Source of the DNA: JBAOHV01 sp963714875
GTDB taxonomy: Bacteria > Actinomycetota > Acidimicrobiia > Acidimicrobiales > Microtrichaceae
DNA length: 64,000 nt
Direction of reading: 5' to 3'
Assembly: GCA_963714875.1 (NCBI GenBank)
Contig: CAVQQI010000011.1
Span: 744,001-808,000 of the forward strand
The notes below the pieces were generated by a model. That model was not told the origin of the DNA. It ran no database searches and saw only the letters and a program-made list of their open reading frames with translations. Position numbers and translations under genes: made by a program. This document shows, piece after piece, positions 1 to 9,408 of this stretch (position 1 is its first letter; each line of letters starts with the position of its first letter).

Positions 1-712
1 GTGCCAGGTCCTGGTGCTCCTCGAGGTTCTTGCGCAACGCAGGGGTCTGCTCAGCGGTGTGGGCGAAGATCCCCTCGAGGTCGCCGTAGCTGTTGATCAG
101 CTTCGCCGCGGTCTTCTCGCCGACCTTCGGGATGCCGGGCAGGTTGTCGGAGGGATCTCCGCGCAGCGCGGCGTACCAGACGTACTGGTCGGGCCGGACA
201 CCGGTGCGCTCGAGGATGCCCGCCTCGTCGTACAGGGCGTAGTCCGACACCCCACGCTTGTTGTAGAGCACCCGGATGTGCGGGTCGCGCACCAGTTGGT
301 AGCTGTCCCTGTCGCCGGTGACGATCAGGACGTCGTCACCAGCGCCAGCAGCACGCTCGGCGAGCGTCGCGATGACATCGTCGGCCTCGTAGCCGGGAGC
401 GGTCACCACCGGCAGTGCGAGCGTGTCGACGACCTGGCGCACCAGCCCCATCTGCTGGCGGAGGATGTCGGGCGCGGACTCCCTGTTGGCCTTGTAGGTG
501 TCGACCCGTTCGTGACGGAACGTCGGCTGGGGAAGATCGAAGGTGACCACGACCCGGTCGGGGCGGTGGTCGCGCACCAGGTTCAACAGCATCGAGGTGA
601 ACCCGAACACCGCGTTGGTGACCTGGCCCGACGCCGTCGCCAGGTCGGTCGGGAGGGCGAAGAAGGCCCGGTAGGTGAGCGAGTTCCCGTCGATCAGCAT
701 CAGCGTCGGCAC
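1..712 (-). CDS. polA: DNA polymerase I, 5' part (cut by left edge)
   Basis: Encodes the N-terminal 237 residues of DNA polymerase I, the 5'-3' exonuclease/flap-endonuclease domain that removes Okazaki primers and works in repair. The reading opens MLIDGNSLTYRAFF, the usual first metal-binding Asp motif, continues through GYEADDVIATLA and VTGDRDSYQLV, and reaches the helix-hairpin-helix DNLPGIPGVGEKTAAKLI near residues 190-210. The polymerase domain lies beyond position 1. Start is GTG at 712 or ATG at 700; both are in frame and the same frame is closed upstream by the stop of the neighbouring response regulator at 764. Placement beside an ANTAR regulator resembles Rv1626-Rv1629 of M. tuberculosis (known synteny). 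Confidence 0.95.
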   Translation of the reverse strand, partial: MPTLMLIDGNSLTYRAFFALPTDLATASGQVTNAVFGFTSMLLNLVRDHRPDRVVVTFDLPQPTFRHERVDTYKANRESAPDILRQQMGLVRQVVDTLALPVVTAPGYEADDVIATLAERAAGAGDDVLIVTGDRDSYQLVRDPHIRVLYNKRGVSDYALYDEAGILERTGVRPDQYVWYAALRGDPSDNLPGIPKVGEKTAAKLINSYGDLEGIFAHTAEQTPALRKNLEEHQDLA

Positions 713-763
713 CGCGCCGACAGTACTCGGCTGCTCCGACAGCCCGATCAGCCGACGGATTCG

Positions 764-1399
764 TCAGCTGACCGCTCCGATCAGCTGCCGGGCACCGCAC
801 ACCTGGTCGCCCTCGCCGGGCGACGTGGGCGAGAGCGTGCCGGCGAGCACCTCATCGGCCACGGCGCGCATCTGACGGCGGTTCGTCATCGCGGTCTTCT
901 GCAGGAAGTCGAACGCGGCCTGCTCGCTGAGACCGTCACGGTCCATGAGCAGACCCTTCGCCCGGTCCAGCACCTTGCGGGACTCCAGGCGCTCCTCGGC
1001 ATCCACCACCTGTTCGGCCAGTGCCTTCTCGGCGCGGAAGCGTGCGATGGCCACCTCGATGGCCGGCGCCAGGTCGTGTCGTTCGAAGGGCTTGACGACG
1101 TAGCCCTGCACCCCCGCGTCGGATGCCTCCTCGATGAGTTCACGCTGGGAGAACGCCGTGACGAGCACCACCGCGGTCAACCGCTCCGAAGCGATCTCTC
1201 GGGCGGCGGAGATGCCGTCCAGCCCCGGCATCTTGATGTCGAGCAGGGCGACGTCGGGAGCGTGTTCGCGCACGAGCGCCACGGCTTCGTCACCGCGCCC
1301 GCACTCAGCGACGACCTCGTAGCCCTCTTCCTGCAGCAGCTCCCGCAGGTCCATGCGGATGATCGCTTCGTCCTCTGCCACGACGACTCTGGTCGGCAC
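764..1399 (-). CDS. ANTAR-domain response regulator (PdtaR-like)
   Basis: A 211-residue two-domain regulator. Residues about 1-120 are a receiver domain: VVAEDEAIIRMDL carries the acidic pair, LLDIKMPGLDG the phosphoacceptor Asp, and YVVKPF the conserved Lys. Residues about 130-195 form an ANTAR RNA-binding domain (SRKVLDRAKGLLMDR, then QAAFDFLQKTAM). ANTAR proteins bind paired hexaloop RNA hairpins and act as antiterminators, so the likely role is post-transcriptional. I chose the GTG at 1399 because a GGGGAAGG Shine-Dalgarno sequence sits just upstream; a longer frame runs to 1510 without family similarity. It is transcribed toward polA, only about 50 bases away, as with Rv1626 (PdtaR) in mycobacteria. 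The partner kinase is not in the window. Confidence 0.92.
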   Translation of the reverse strand: MPTRVVVAEDEAIIRMDLRELLQEEGYEVVAECGRGDEAVALVREHAPDVALLDIKMPGLDGISAAREIASERLTAVVLVTAFSQRELIEEASDAGVQGYVVKPFERHDLAPAIEVAIARFRAEKALAEQVVDAEERLESRKVLDRAKGLLMDRDGLSEQAAFDFLQKTAMTNRRQMRAVADEVLAGTLSPTSPGEGDQVCGARQLIGAVS

Positions 1400-1559
1400 C
1401 GTTGCCTTCCCCGTTCTGTTGCGACCCGAGGGCCAGCTCCTGGATCGAACCGCAACTCGCTGTTCGGAGGTTGCAGTGTACGCGTGAGCACCCCGAGGTT
1501 GGTGCGGCACTCGGCACTCCTGTGACTCCGGCCGGGAAGGCGCCCCGGCACCCTCCGGC

Positions 1560-1850
1560 TCAGCGCCGTCGCTCCGACAGCTTGTCCAACAGCTCGTCCT
1601 GCTCCGCCTCCAGCCGGGCGATCGATTCGATCAGATCAGCCCGGTGGCGCGCCATGGCTGCGGAGGTCCGCTCGGCCTCGCGGTGCTCCTCGTCCGCGAG
1701 CGGTGTCTCGGACACCATGGCCCGGATGCGCGAGTCATCGGTCACGTCAGCGAGGTGCTCGAACTGCTCGTCGGTCAGCGACAGCTCCGCACGCAGGGCG
1801 GCGAGACGGCGGCCCACGACGCGCAACCGACGTTCGATCATGAACGGCAT
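1560..1850 (-). CDS. Small coiled-coil protein of unknown function
   Basis: A 96-residue charged protein without Cys, signal peptide or membrane segment. Most of it is predicted helix: an N-terminal RRLRVVGRRLAALRAEL stretch, then LTDEQFEHLADVTDDS, and a heptad-like end LIESIARLEAEQDELLDKL. I do not recognise a family. It lies upstream of the ANTAR regulator on the same strand with about 160 bases between, and head-to-head with malQ. The composition matches neighbouring genes and no overlapping frame looks better, so it is probably real. Confidence 0.7.
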   Translation of the reverse strand: MPFMIERRLRVVGRRLAALRAELSLTDEQFEHLADVTDDSRIRAMVSETPLADEEHREAERTSAAMARHRADLIESIARLEAEQDELLDKLSERRR

Positions 1851-1957
1851 CGGGTGAGTCTACGGACCCTTGCAGGCCGAACCGGACAGCGGCGCGGCCG
1901 GGGGTGGATCCGCTGGCACACTGGTCCCGACCTGTACCCGAGCCGGGATCGGAAGCG

Positions 1958-3838
1958 ATGTCACGACACGACCAGTGGGGGGTGGCCGACGGGTGGTGGG
2001 CCACCGACGGTCACTGGCACGCCGTCGAGGACCACACCGTCCAGTCGCTCCGGTCCGTGCAACGAGAAGGGCTGAGCAGGGACTCGCCACCGCCCGATCC
2101 GCCGATGTGGTTCGCTCACGCCGGCGAACGACACGCCCTGCGGTCCCCCTGCACGCTGCTCCTCGACGACGGCGGCTCGATCGAGTGCGATGACGAGCTT
2201 CCCCCTGACCTGCCACTCGGGGCGCACCACCTGCATCCCTCCGACGGAGGTCCCACCACGGCGTTGTTCATCGTCCCCCGACGCTCACCCAGACCCCGTC
2301 GCGGGTGGGGGTGGTCGGCCCAGCTCTACGCGAGCCGCTCGCGGCAGAGCTGGGGGCTGGGCGACCTGGCCGACCTGGCCGACCTGGCCCGGTGGACCGA
2401 GCAGGGCGGCGGATCGCTCCTGGCGCACAACCCTCTGGGCGCCCCCCTGCCGACCGACCATCAGCAGTCGTCGCCGTACTACGCCTCGACGCGGCGGTTC
2501 TGGTCGCCGCTGTACCTGCGGATCGAAGAGGTACGCGGCGCAGAACTCGTGGGCGAACCCCTCGAACACGCGGCCGCTGCAGGGCGGGCGCTGAACGCCG
2601 ACGCACGGCTGGACCGTGACCGGGTGTGGGCCCTCAAACGAGCCGCGCTCGGGACGATCTGGGACCGGGTCGGTCGCACCGAGGGCGTCCGCGACGAACT
2701 CGCCCGGGCGGGCGCCGATGCTGAACTGACGCGGTTCGCGGTCTTCTGCGCCCTTGCCGAGCACCATGGCTCGGGCTGGTCGAGTGGCCCACCGAACATC
2801 GCCACCCCGACAGCCCCGACGTCGCGGCCTTCGCCGAGCAGCACGCCGAGCACGGTCGCGTTCCACCGATGGCTGCAGGTCGAGGCCGACCTGCAGTTGC
2901 AACGGGCCGCTGCCGCGGGCGCCGGGCTGATGGCGGACCTGCCGGTCGGCTTCGACCCGTCGGGATTCGACGCGTGGACCGATCAGGACCTGTTGGCGCT
3001 CGACAGCTCGGTCGGCGCTCCCCCCGACGACTTCAGCCCCACGGGGCAGGACTGGGGCCTTCCCCCGTACATCCCCTGGAGGCTCCGCTCGGTCGCCTAC
3101 CGCCCGTGGCTCGACACGCTGCAGCGTGTGCTGCGTCACAGCGACGCACTGCGGATCGATCACGTGATGGGGCTGTTCCGCCTGTTCTGGATCCCCTCGG
3201 GCGGCTCTGCGCTCGACGGCGGCTACGTGCACCACCGGGGCACCGATCTGTTGGACCTGGCGGTCATGGAGGCGACCCGTGCCGGAGCGACGCTGGTGGG
3301 CGAGGACCTGGGCACCGTCGAACCCGAAGTGCGCGAGGCGCTGTCCGATCGGGACGTGTTCGGCTACCGCATCGGCTGGTTCGCCGACGACCCGCCGCAG
3401 GACTGGCCCGCCACGACCCTGGCCTCGTTGACCACCCATGACCTGCCGACCGTCGCGGGGATCTGGAGCGGCCAGGACGCAGCTGACAGGGCCGAGGCCG
3501 GGCTGGCGCCGGACGCTGAAGGAGCGGCACTGCTGCGTTCGCGCCTGGCACGACTCGCCGACGATCCGGCGCGGACGCTGCCCGACGATGCTGATGCGCG
3601 CGAGGTCACCCTGGCGGCCCACGCTGCACTCGCCCGCAGTGGCAGCGACCTGGCGCTCGCAACCCTCGAGGACGCCGTCGGGGTGCGCTCCCGGCCGAAC
3701 CTGCCCGGCACCATCGACGAGCACCCCAACTGGTGCCAGGCACTCCCGGTGCCGATCGAGGAGCTCGACGCGACGCGGCGCGACGGAGCTGGCCGCGATC
3801 ATGAGCGCCGGTCGGGACCGGTAGCGTCCGCCGCGTGA
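1958..3838 (+). CDS. malQ: 4-alpha-glucanotransferase (amylomaltase), frame-disrupted
   Basis: Transfers alpha-1,4-glucan segments in maltodextrin and glycogen metabolism (GH77). Family marks: WGLGDLADLADL, SSPYYASTRRFWSPLYL, the nucleophile segment DALRIDHVMGLFRLFW, the acid/base segment VGEDLGTVEPEV and LTTHDLPTVAGIW, in the expected order over about 620 residues. Start ATG 1958 has GGAAG upstream; a longer frame from 1904 has no support. The frame changes twice: near 2790 and back near 2865. Reading the other frame between gives LVEWPTEHRHPDSPDVAAF, which fits MalQ far better than the Pro/Ser-rich stretch in the annotated frame. A third change near 3775 would give the end TELAAIMSAGRD and a stop at 3824. 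These look like paired one-base errors. Confidence 0.9.
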   Translation: MSRHDQWGVADGWWATDGHWHAVEDHTVQSLRSVQREGLSRDSPPPDPPMWFAHAGERHALRSPCTLLLDDGGSIECDDELPPDLPLGAHHLHPSDGGPTTALFIVPRRSPRPRRGWGWSAQLYASRSRQSWGLGDLADLADLARWTEQGGGSLLAHNPLGAPLPTDHQQSSPYYASTRRFWSPLYLRIEEVRGAELVGEPLEHAAAAGRALNADARLDRDRVWALKRAALGTIWDRVGRTEGVRDELARAGADAELTRFAVFCALAEHHGSGWSSGPPNIATPTAPTSRPSPSSTPSTVAFHRWLQVEADLQLQRAAAAGAGLMADLPVGFDPSGFDAWTDQDLLALDSSVGAPPDDFSPTGQDWGLPPYIPWRLRSVAYRPWLDTLQRVLRHSDALRIDHVMGLFRLFWIPSGGSALDGGYVHHRGTDLLDLAVMEATRAGATLVGEDLGTVEPEVREALSDRDVFGYRIGWFADDPPQDWPATTLASLTTHDLPTVAGIWSGQDAADRAEAGLAPDAEGAALLRSRLARLADDPARTLPDDADAREVTLAAHAALARSGSDLALATLEDAVGVRSRPNLPGTIDEHPNWCQALPVPIEELDATRRDGAGRDHERRSGPVASAA

Positions 3839-4635
3839 CCGACACCGGCCCCGCGACCGACTCCCCCGCTGCATTCATGATCCCCGGCATCGTCAACCTC
3901 CGCGACGCCGGAGGTCAGCCGACCACGGAGGGTCGCCGGGTGCGCACCGGAGTGCTGTTCCGCTCCGGTCAGCTCGCCAGGACCCAGGGCGACGGGGTGG
4001 CGCACCTGGGGCTGTCGGTGGTGTTCGACCTGCGCGGTGTCGATGAGCTCGCCGCCGCGCCAGATCTGGTGCCCGACGACGTCGAACTGGTGCATCTGGA
4101 CGTGCTGGCGGACGCCGAGGAACGCATCGCGACCCGCCTGGCGGACCTCATCTCGCAACCTGAGCTGCTCACCGAGGCGGTCGAGAGCGGCGCCATCGAC
4201 GACCACTACCGGTCGACGTACCGGAGTCTGGTGCTGCTCGACAGCGCCCGCGCCTCCTACGCCACGCTGTTCACCCGGTTGGCCGAGCTCGACCGCCCGG
4301 CGCTGTTCCACTGCACCGCCGGCAAGGACCGCACCGGCTGGGCGGCGGCCGCGCTGCTGGGGCTGCTCGGCGTCGAGGACCGGGTGGTGACCGAGGACTA
4401 CCTGCGCAGCAGCGCACCGGTGATCGAGTCCTTCTCCGCGGTGTTCGACAGCTTCGCCGCCGCTGGTGGTGACCCCGCGGCACTGGTGCCGTTGTTCGCC
4501 GTGACCGAGGGGTACCTGCAGGAGTCCCACGACACGGTGCGGGAGCACTTCGGGTCGCTCGAGGGGTGGTTCCGCGACGGACTCGGCCTCGACGACGACG
4601 TCGCCGACCGCCTGCGGGCACGACTGCTGGTCTGA
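3835..4635 (+). CDS. Tyrosine-protein phosphatase (Y_phosphatase3 family)
   Basis: A 266-residue cytosolic phosphatase of the PtpB/LipA-like group, with the N-terminal NLRDAGG signature near residue 21, FRSGQLAR, and the P-loop HCTAGKDRTGW at about residue 160 (Cys nucleophile, Arg phosphate binder). These proteins remove phosphate from tyrosine and sometimes from phosphoinositides; the substrate cannot be told here. Start is GTG at 3835, overlapping the annotated malQ stop, so the two are probably co-transcribed. Length is normal and there is no signal peptide. Confidence 0.88.
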   Translation: MTDTGPATDSPAAFMIPGIVNLRDAGGQPTTEGRRVRTGVLFRSGQLARTQGDGVAHLGLSVVFDLRGVDELAAAPDLVPDDVELVHLDVLADAEERIATRLADLISQPELLTEAVESGAIDDHYRSTYRSLVLLDSARASYATLFTRLAELDRPALFHCTAGKDRTGWAAAALLGLLGVEDRVVTEDYLRSSAPVIESFSAVFDSFAAAGGDPAALVPLFAVTEGYLQESHDTVREHFGSLEGWFRDGLGLDDDVADRLRARLLV

Positions 4636-4712
4636 GATCGCAGGCAGTCAGCGCCGCTGTCGCCGCCCCAGCACGTGCAGCCGCAACGGCATGTGCCGCC
4701 GGCGCCGCGGCG

Positions 4713-5717
4713 TCACTGGTCCCGGAACCAGCCCCGGCGGGCGATCACCACGAGCGAACCCACCAGGATGATGACCGGGAGCACCAGGCCGAGCAGCACG
4801 AAGGCCATGGGCGACCGTACGTCACGCACCATCGACGCGAAGTTCATGCCGAAGTAGCCGGTCAGGAACGTGAGCGGCAGGAACACCGTGGACACCGCCG
4901 CCAGCTGCTGCATGATCCGGTTCTGACGGTTGTTGACCTGGTTCATGTACACGTCCATCACCGCCGACAGCCGGTCGCGCTCGCCCTCGAGCTGGTCACC
5001 GACGTGGGCCAGGTCGACCGCCAGGTCCCGCAGATGACGGCGAGCGTCGTCGGAGACGTCTTCGAGCGCGTCGATGACAAGGAAGCGTCCGGCGCCGACC
5101 AGGTCGCGTGCAGGGTCGACAGCGCGACGGAAGGTGTTCACGCGGCGCCGCACCTGCAACAGCTCGTCCAGCTGCTCCTTGCTGAGCGGGTCATCCAGGA
5201 TGCGGCTCTCGAGGTCGGTCAGGTCGTCATCGACCCGCTCGAGTGCGTCGCTGAACGTCCCCACCAGCACCGACAGGATCCGTGACAGCAGCGCCGGCAC
5301 CGTGGTGGTCGCGTTCACTGCGTGGTCGACCCGGTCGCGCAGATGGGTGATCGGTGGGCAGGCCTCCCGCCGGATCGACAGCACGTGCTGGCTCGTCACG
5401 TACAGGTGCACCTCCATCATCGTCGCCGCATCCGGAGCGACGGCGTACATCACGATGAGGACGTAGCCCTCGTAGTCGGTCACCCGGGTCCGCTGGTCGA
5501 ACTCCGCCGAGTCGCGCAGCATCTCGTCGTGGAAGCCGAACAGCGTCGCGATCCGGCGCAGATCGTCCTCGACCGGCCGTTCGACATCGAGCCACAGCAC
5601 CTCGCCCGACTCACGGGCCGTACGGAGCTGGTCCCAGGTGGGCTGCTCCTGGCGGCGACCGTCGAACATGAGCGCGGCGTCGGGCACCGTCTCGGTCAGC
5701 GCGGGCTCCATCGGCAT
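4713..5717 (-). CDS. corA: CorA-family magnesium/divalent cation transporter
   Basis: A 334-residue inner-membrane channel. A soluble N-terminal domain with long helices (about residues 60-265) precedes two C-terminal membrane segments. The first ends in the diagnostic YFGMNF selectivity motif after VFLPLTFLTG; the second is FVLLGLVLPVIILVGSLVVI, followed by a short basic tail. The start at 5717 (MPMEPAL) has an in-frame alternative six bases downstream, and no clear ribosome-binding site separates them. It is convergent with the phosphatase gene and follows the rhamnosidase on the same strand. Confidence 0.94.
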   Translation of the reverse strand: MPMEPALTETVPDAALMFDGRRQEQPTWDQLRTARESGEVLWLDVERPVEDDLRRIATLFGFHDEMLRDSAEFDQRTRVTDYEGYVLIVMYAVAPDAATMMEVHLYVTSQHVLSIRREACPPITHLRDRVDHAVNATTTVPALLSRILSVLVGTFSDALERVDDDLTDLESRILDDPLSKEQLDELLQVRRRVNTFRRAVDPARDLVGAGRFLVIDALEDVSDDARRHLRDLAVDLAHVGDQLEGERDRLSAVMDVYMNQVNNRQNRIMQQLAAVSTVFLPLTFLTGYFGMNFASMVRDVRSPMAFVLLGLVLPVIILVGSLVVIARRGWFRDQ

Positions 5718-5740
5718 GTGCGGAGACTACGTCGCGCCCG

Positions 5741-8166
5741 TCAGGGCATCGTGGCTCGGACCACGGGCACCGGGCTGTCGATCTCCACCGTGCCATCGGC
5801 GCGGGCCTCGACGGTGATCGGGCCGTGTGGTGTCGGCACCACCGCCCGGGCCCAGTCCAGGTCGCCCAGGTGGGGGTCGACCCGCACCGATGCGTAGCCC
5901 GGCGACGCCGGTGAGATGCCCAGGGTGTGGGTGACCAGGTCCCACGTCGGTGTCGAGGACCAGCCGTGGCAGCGGGTGCCGCCGGTCCAGCACTCCGGCC
6001 AGCTCGTCTCGCCGGCGTCGAGGAACACCTGCCAGTCGCGGCAGAGGTCCGCGATCAGATCTGCCCTACCGGCCCGTGCCAGTCCCTCGTGCAGGACGTA
6101 GCGGAAGAACGGCTCCGTCTCGACCATCTGGGTCTCGGCGTCCCAGGTCGGCTCGGGGTAGCCGAGCACGAGGTGGTGGTAGCCGTCGGATCCACCGGTC
6201 GGCGTCACCGGGTCCATCACCCAGGAGTGCCGCAGCGAACGGCTGCGGTCGACCAGCCGGGCTACGACCCGGTCGATGCGCTCGACCGGCACGATCCCCG
6301 CCGCCAAGGCCGCAGCGCCACCGTGCTGAGCCGCCTGGATCTGCGCAACGCCATCGACGAGATGGTCGACGTAGACGTCGCGCCCATCGTCCCAGAACTG
6401 CTCGAATCCCGCCCGGACCGCCTCGCGACGCTCGTCGGCCCAAGCAGCGGTGCCCTCGTTGCCGAGCCAACGGCTCATCTCGGCCAGGTCCTCCAGCGCC
6501 CGCGCCCACAGCGCGTTCAGCACCGACGAGCACCCCGAGTCGTCGACGCTGGCCCAGTCGAGCAGCACCCACCCGCTCACGTCGTTCAACAGACCCGAGT
6601 CGTCGACGTACGACTCGAACCATCGCAGCGTCCGCTCCGCCACCGGTAGCAGTTCGGCGACCACGGCCCGGTCGCCCATGTAGCGGTAGATGTGGTGCAC
6701 CGACCGGACCCAGTGCAGCGACCAGTCCGGAACCATGGTGCGATCATCGGCAGCGAAGTCGGAGGCGGCGGCCATGGCCAACATGCCGTCGGAGCGCGAC
6801 ATGGATGCCAGTTGCGGATGCCAGCGCGCCATGGACCAGTCGGGGTTCGCCACCAGATCGACCATCTGGTGCACGACGGAGTCCCCGGTCCAGGAGCGCT
6901 GCTCGCGAGTCGGACAGTCGACGTAGGCATCCAGCGCACACAGGTCCACCGTTCGCAGCCCGACCTGGTAGATGCGTTCCAGGAGCGGGTCCGAACATCT
7001 GAACGATGCGCCGTCCGGGCGTGGCCGGTGGCGATCGCGGATCGACACGTCGATCGTGGGGCACGCCCCACCGCCTGGGGTCCTGACCGCGGCGTGGAGG
7101 TACCGGGTGCCGATGACGTCGAAGGATTCGAACACCTCGGGCGCCTCGGGGGACGAACCGGAACAGACGTAGCGGAGTCCCGCGTGCTGCCCCAGCGGCA
7201 CCAGTCGGCCCCGGGCGTCCAGATGCTCCGAGGCCGCGACGTCGATCACCGTGCCGGATTCGGCCCCGTGCACGACGAGTTGCAGCGTTCCGGCGGCGAT
7301 CCGGCCCAGGTCGTAGCGCAGCAGGGTGACGTCACCCTCAGCGGTCGCGCCGTCATCAGAGCGAGTCCCGGCCTCGTCGTCGAGGACCTGTTGAACCGGG
7401 TCGACATGGAACGCAGATCCCGCAACACGTTCCGCCGCCAGCAGCGACGCCCGGTGGACCGCTCCGCCGGGAAACGCGCGTGCGCACCGGCGGTCGCAGC
7501 ATCCCGAAGGGTTCGCTCGGCGGCGACGGGAGTCCGTGCGCACCGGTGTGGACGGGTGTGATCTCGACCGCGTTCGACCAACCCGTCGTCATCGAACGCA
7601 CTGTCGTCCCAGCCGAACGGATGCACACGGGCGTCGAAGGACTCCAGCGGCAGGCACGCAACGTCGCCCGGCACCGGAACGGGCGTCCATGCAGCAGCGC
7701 GACAACAGCGCCACGAACGGTCCGAGCAGAGCCAGCGATCCCCGATCAGCGCCTCGAACACCATCGAGCCGGCGCCCAGGGAGTAGGACGGTGGCACGGG
7801 CATCCACCACGAGGTGGCGGTACCGAAGTGTCGACCGGTGACGGCGATCACGTTCGGCCCCGCCCGCAGGTGGGGTGCCAGGTCGACGATGTCGTAGTGC
7901 GCCGCTCGAGGGTCCGAGCGCACCGGGCCCCGGGCGATCTCGGTGCCGTTGACCACCAGGACGTAGCGACCGTCGATCCAGATCCGTGCGGGTGCCGAGG
8001 CGGGGACTGCGTCGAGCTCGACGACCGTGCGGAACAGCGCCACCGTGTCGACCGGATCGGTCTGCACCGGACGGGTCGCCGTCTCCGCGTGGATCCTCGG
8101 CGTCTCGAACCAGATCCATCTGGCGCGCCAGGTGCTGGTGAACGGGTCGGGGTGGTGCAGCAGCAT
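5741..8166 (-). CDS. GH78-type alpha-L-rhamnosidase, frame-disrupted
   Basis: About 800 residues. The N-terminal part (from 8166, MLLHHPDPFTSTWRARWIWF) has beta-rich domains of the GH78 architecture; the C-terminal part has the (alpha/alpha)6 catalytic signature DCPTREQRSWTGDS and later DPVTPTGGSDGYHHLVLG, ending in a beta domain. Such enzymes remove terminal L-rhamnose from plant or microbial glycans. No signal peptide is visible, so it would act on imported material. ATG 8166 has GAGGAG eight bases upstream. The frame changes near 7568 and again near 7485; using the third frame between them gives AVEITPVHTGAHGLPSPP, which reads smoothly into both sides. Sequence errors are likelier than true decay. 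Confidence 0.82.
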
Positions 8167-8419
8167 CCGGTGAACTCCTCGTGGTGGCCGGCGACGCAGC
8201 AACAGGATGGTCGATCGAGTTCGCCCGGGTTGTCCTCACGACCGTGGGCACGCAGGACAGGCAGGCACTGCCGAGCGCATCGGGCGCGTGGCGACAGCAG
8301 ATCAGCTCTCGAGCGCTCGCCGTCGGCTGCAGTGGTGTGTTGCCCCGGGTGGGTGTGCTGTTTCCATGACTGTTCCGGAACCATGAACTGCTGCGGTGAG
8401 CGGGAAGCTTCCGGTGGCG

Positions 8420-8656
8420 AATCACGGATGGGTTGATGTCGTGCAGGAGTCCCTCCCGATCCACCTCGCTCGGTCGGGCTTGCGAGCCGTCCATCGGCGC
8501 GCGTCCGGGTCGGAGCAAGATGGCCTCGGCGATGTTCGTCCGGAGTGACTGGCTGACGCCGACGACGAACCCGTTGTGGCTGCGAAGGATCGCCTTCATC
8601 TCGTCCCGGCGCTCGTCGACCAGACCGAGCAAGGTGGCCGACTCGGCGCCGGTCAC
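8420..8656 (-). pseudogene. Possible MNT-type nucleotidyltransferase remnant
   Basis: The frame starts at GTG 8656, overlapping the TetR stop as GTGA, so translation could be coupled. The first 40 residues (LLGLVDERRDEMKAILRSHN) resemble the N-terminal helix of small MNT/HepT-type nucleotidyltransferases. The expected GSVARG and DxD catalytic segment is not present; in its place is GVSQSLRTNIAEAILL, then EVDREGLLHDINPSVI, loosely like the family's end. No stop follows in frame before the rhamnosidase gene, so it appears degraded or frame-shifted. Assignment is tentative. Confidence 0.35.
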
Positions 8657-9312
8657 GTGGAACGACGTGGACCGCCTGTCCCGCGGACGTTGTCCTGCTC
8701 CGCAGGCACGAGCGCCGTGATCAAGCGAACACCCGTGGCGATGACGGTCACCAGCTGGTCGAGGTCGATCGGTCGCCCGTTCTGTGCGAGCACCTGAATC
8801 CCCAGGAACGTCGCTCCCGCGAGCTCGGCGATCAGCGACATCGGCACGACCTGGCCGATGGGCGAGTCACCGACGACGGCGGCCAACTCGGAAGCGATGA
8901 AGTCGATGGCTCGATCGAATGCCTGGCGTACCTCGTCGGCCAACTCCGGCGAAGTCCGTGCGCCGACGAGTAGCTCCATGACGGCGCGACCGTCGTCGCC
9001 GTCGGCCTCGGAGCGAAGGACGGCGCTGAGTCGATCGGGCCATTCGACGTGCGCCTGCTCACCTCCCAGACCCTCCCGGATTCGTTCGATCCCTCGATCG
9101 GTCAGTGTGCGAGCGGTCGCCGCCAGGAGACCGTCCATCGATCCGAAGTAGTAGAAGATCGACCCGTTGACCGTGTTTGCCTCACTGGCGACGGCTCGGC
9201 CGCTGGTGTGTGCGAACCCGTCACGCGCCAGGACGCGAACCGTTGCTTCGACGAGCCGAGCCCGCAGCTCCTCGCCTCCTGGCGCCTGCTTCCGTGGACC
9301 ACCCTTCGCCAT
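8653..9312 (-). CDS. TetR/AcrR-family transcriptional regulator
   Basis: A 219-residue repressor-type protein. Residues about 15-62 form the TetR helix-turn-helix (LVEATVRVLARDGFAHTSG, then SIFYYFGSMDGLL); the remainder is the helical ligand and dimer domain. ATG 9312 has AGGG upstream; a longer frame to 9387 would run through the operator region and is unlikely. It is divergent from a radical SAM gene, and the 96 bases between hold two TTTGATCAA palindromes, so it probably represses itself and the radical SAM gene. The ligand is unknown. Confidence 0.9.
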   Translation of the reverse strand: MAKGGPRKQAPGGEELRARLVEATVRVLARDGFAHTSGRAVASEANTVNGSIFYYFGSMDGLLAATARTLTDRGIERIREGLGGEQAHVEWPDRLSAVLRSEADGDDGRAVMELLVGARTSPELADEVRQAFDRAIDFIASELAAVVGDSPIGQVVPMSLIAELAGATFLGIQVLAQNGRPIDLDQLVTVIATGVRLITALVPAEQDNVRGTGGPRRST

Positions 9313-9340
9313 CCCGATGACCCTAGCTCCGCTTGGGCAG

Positions 9341-9390
9341 TTGCCCTGACCGAATGGTTTGATCAATTGCCTTGACCATTTGATCAAACG
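9341..9390. promoter_or_regulatory. Paired palindromic operator between tetR and radical SAM gene
   Basis: Two copies of TTTGATCAA lie at 9358-9366 and 9379-9387; the second extends to the perfect palindrome TTTGATCAAA. Their centres are 21 bases apart, two helical turns, so two dimers would bind the same DNA face. A second direct repeat, TTGCC[C/T]TGACC, precedes each copy (9341 and 9367). The AT-rich block stands out from the GC-rich surroundings. The natural reading is the binding site of the adjacent TetR regulator, controlling both divergent genes. Confidence 0.65.
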
Positions 9391-9408
9391 TTGAGAGGCT
9401 CACTCGGC

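Noticed and set aside
14..1525. Long plus-strand open frame across polA and the response regulator
   Set aside because: It is the reverse-strand image of two well-supported genes and has no recognisable domain.
2250..2620. Small ORFs overlapping malQ
   Set aside because: They follow the third-codon GC bias of the opposite or shifted frame and have no ribosome-binding site or motif.
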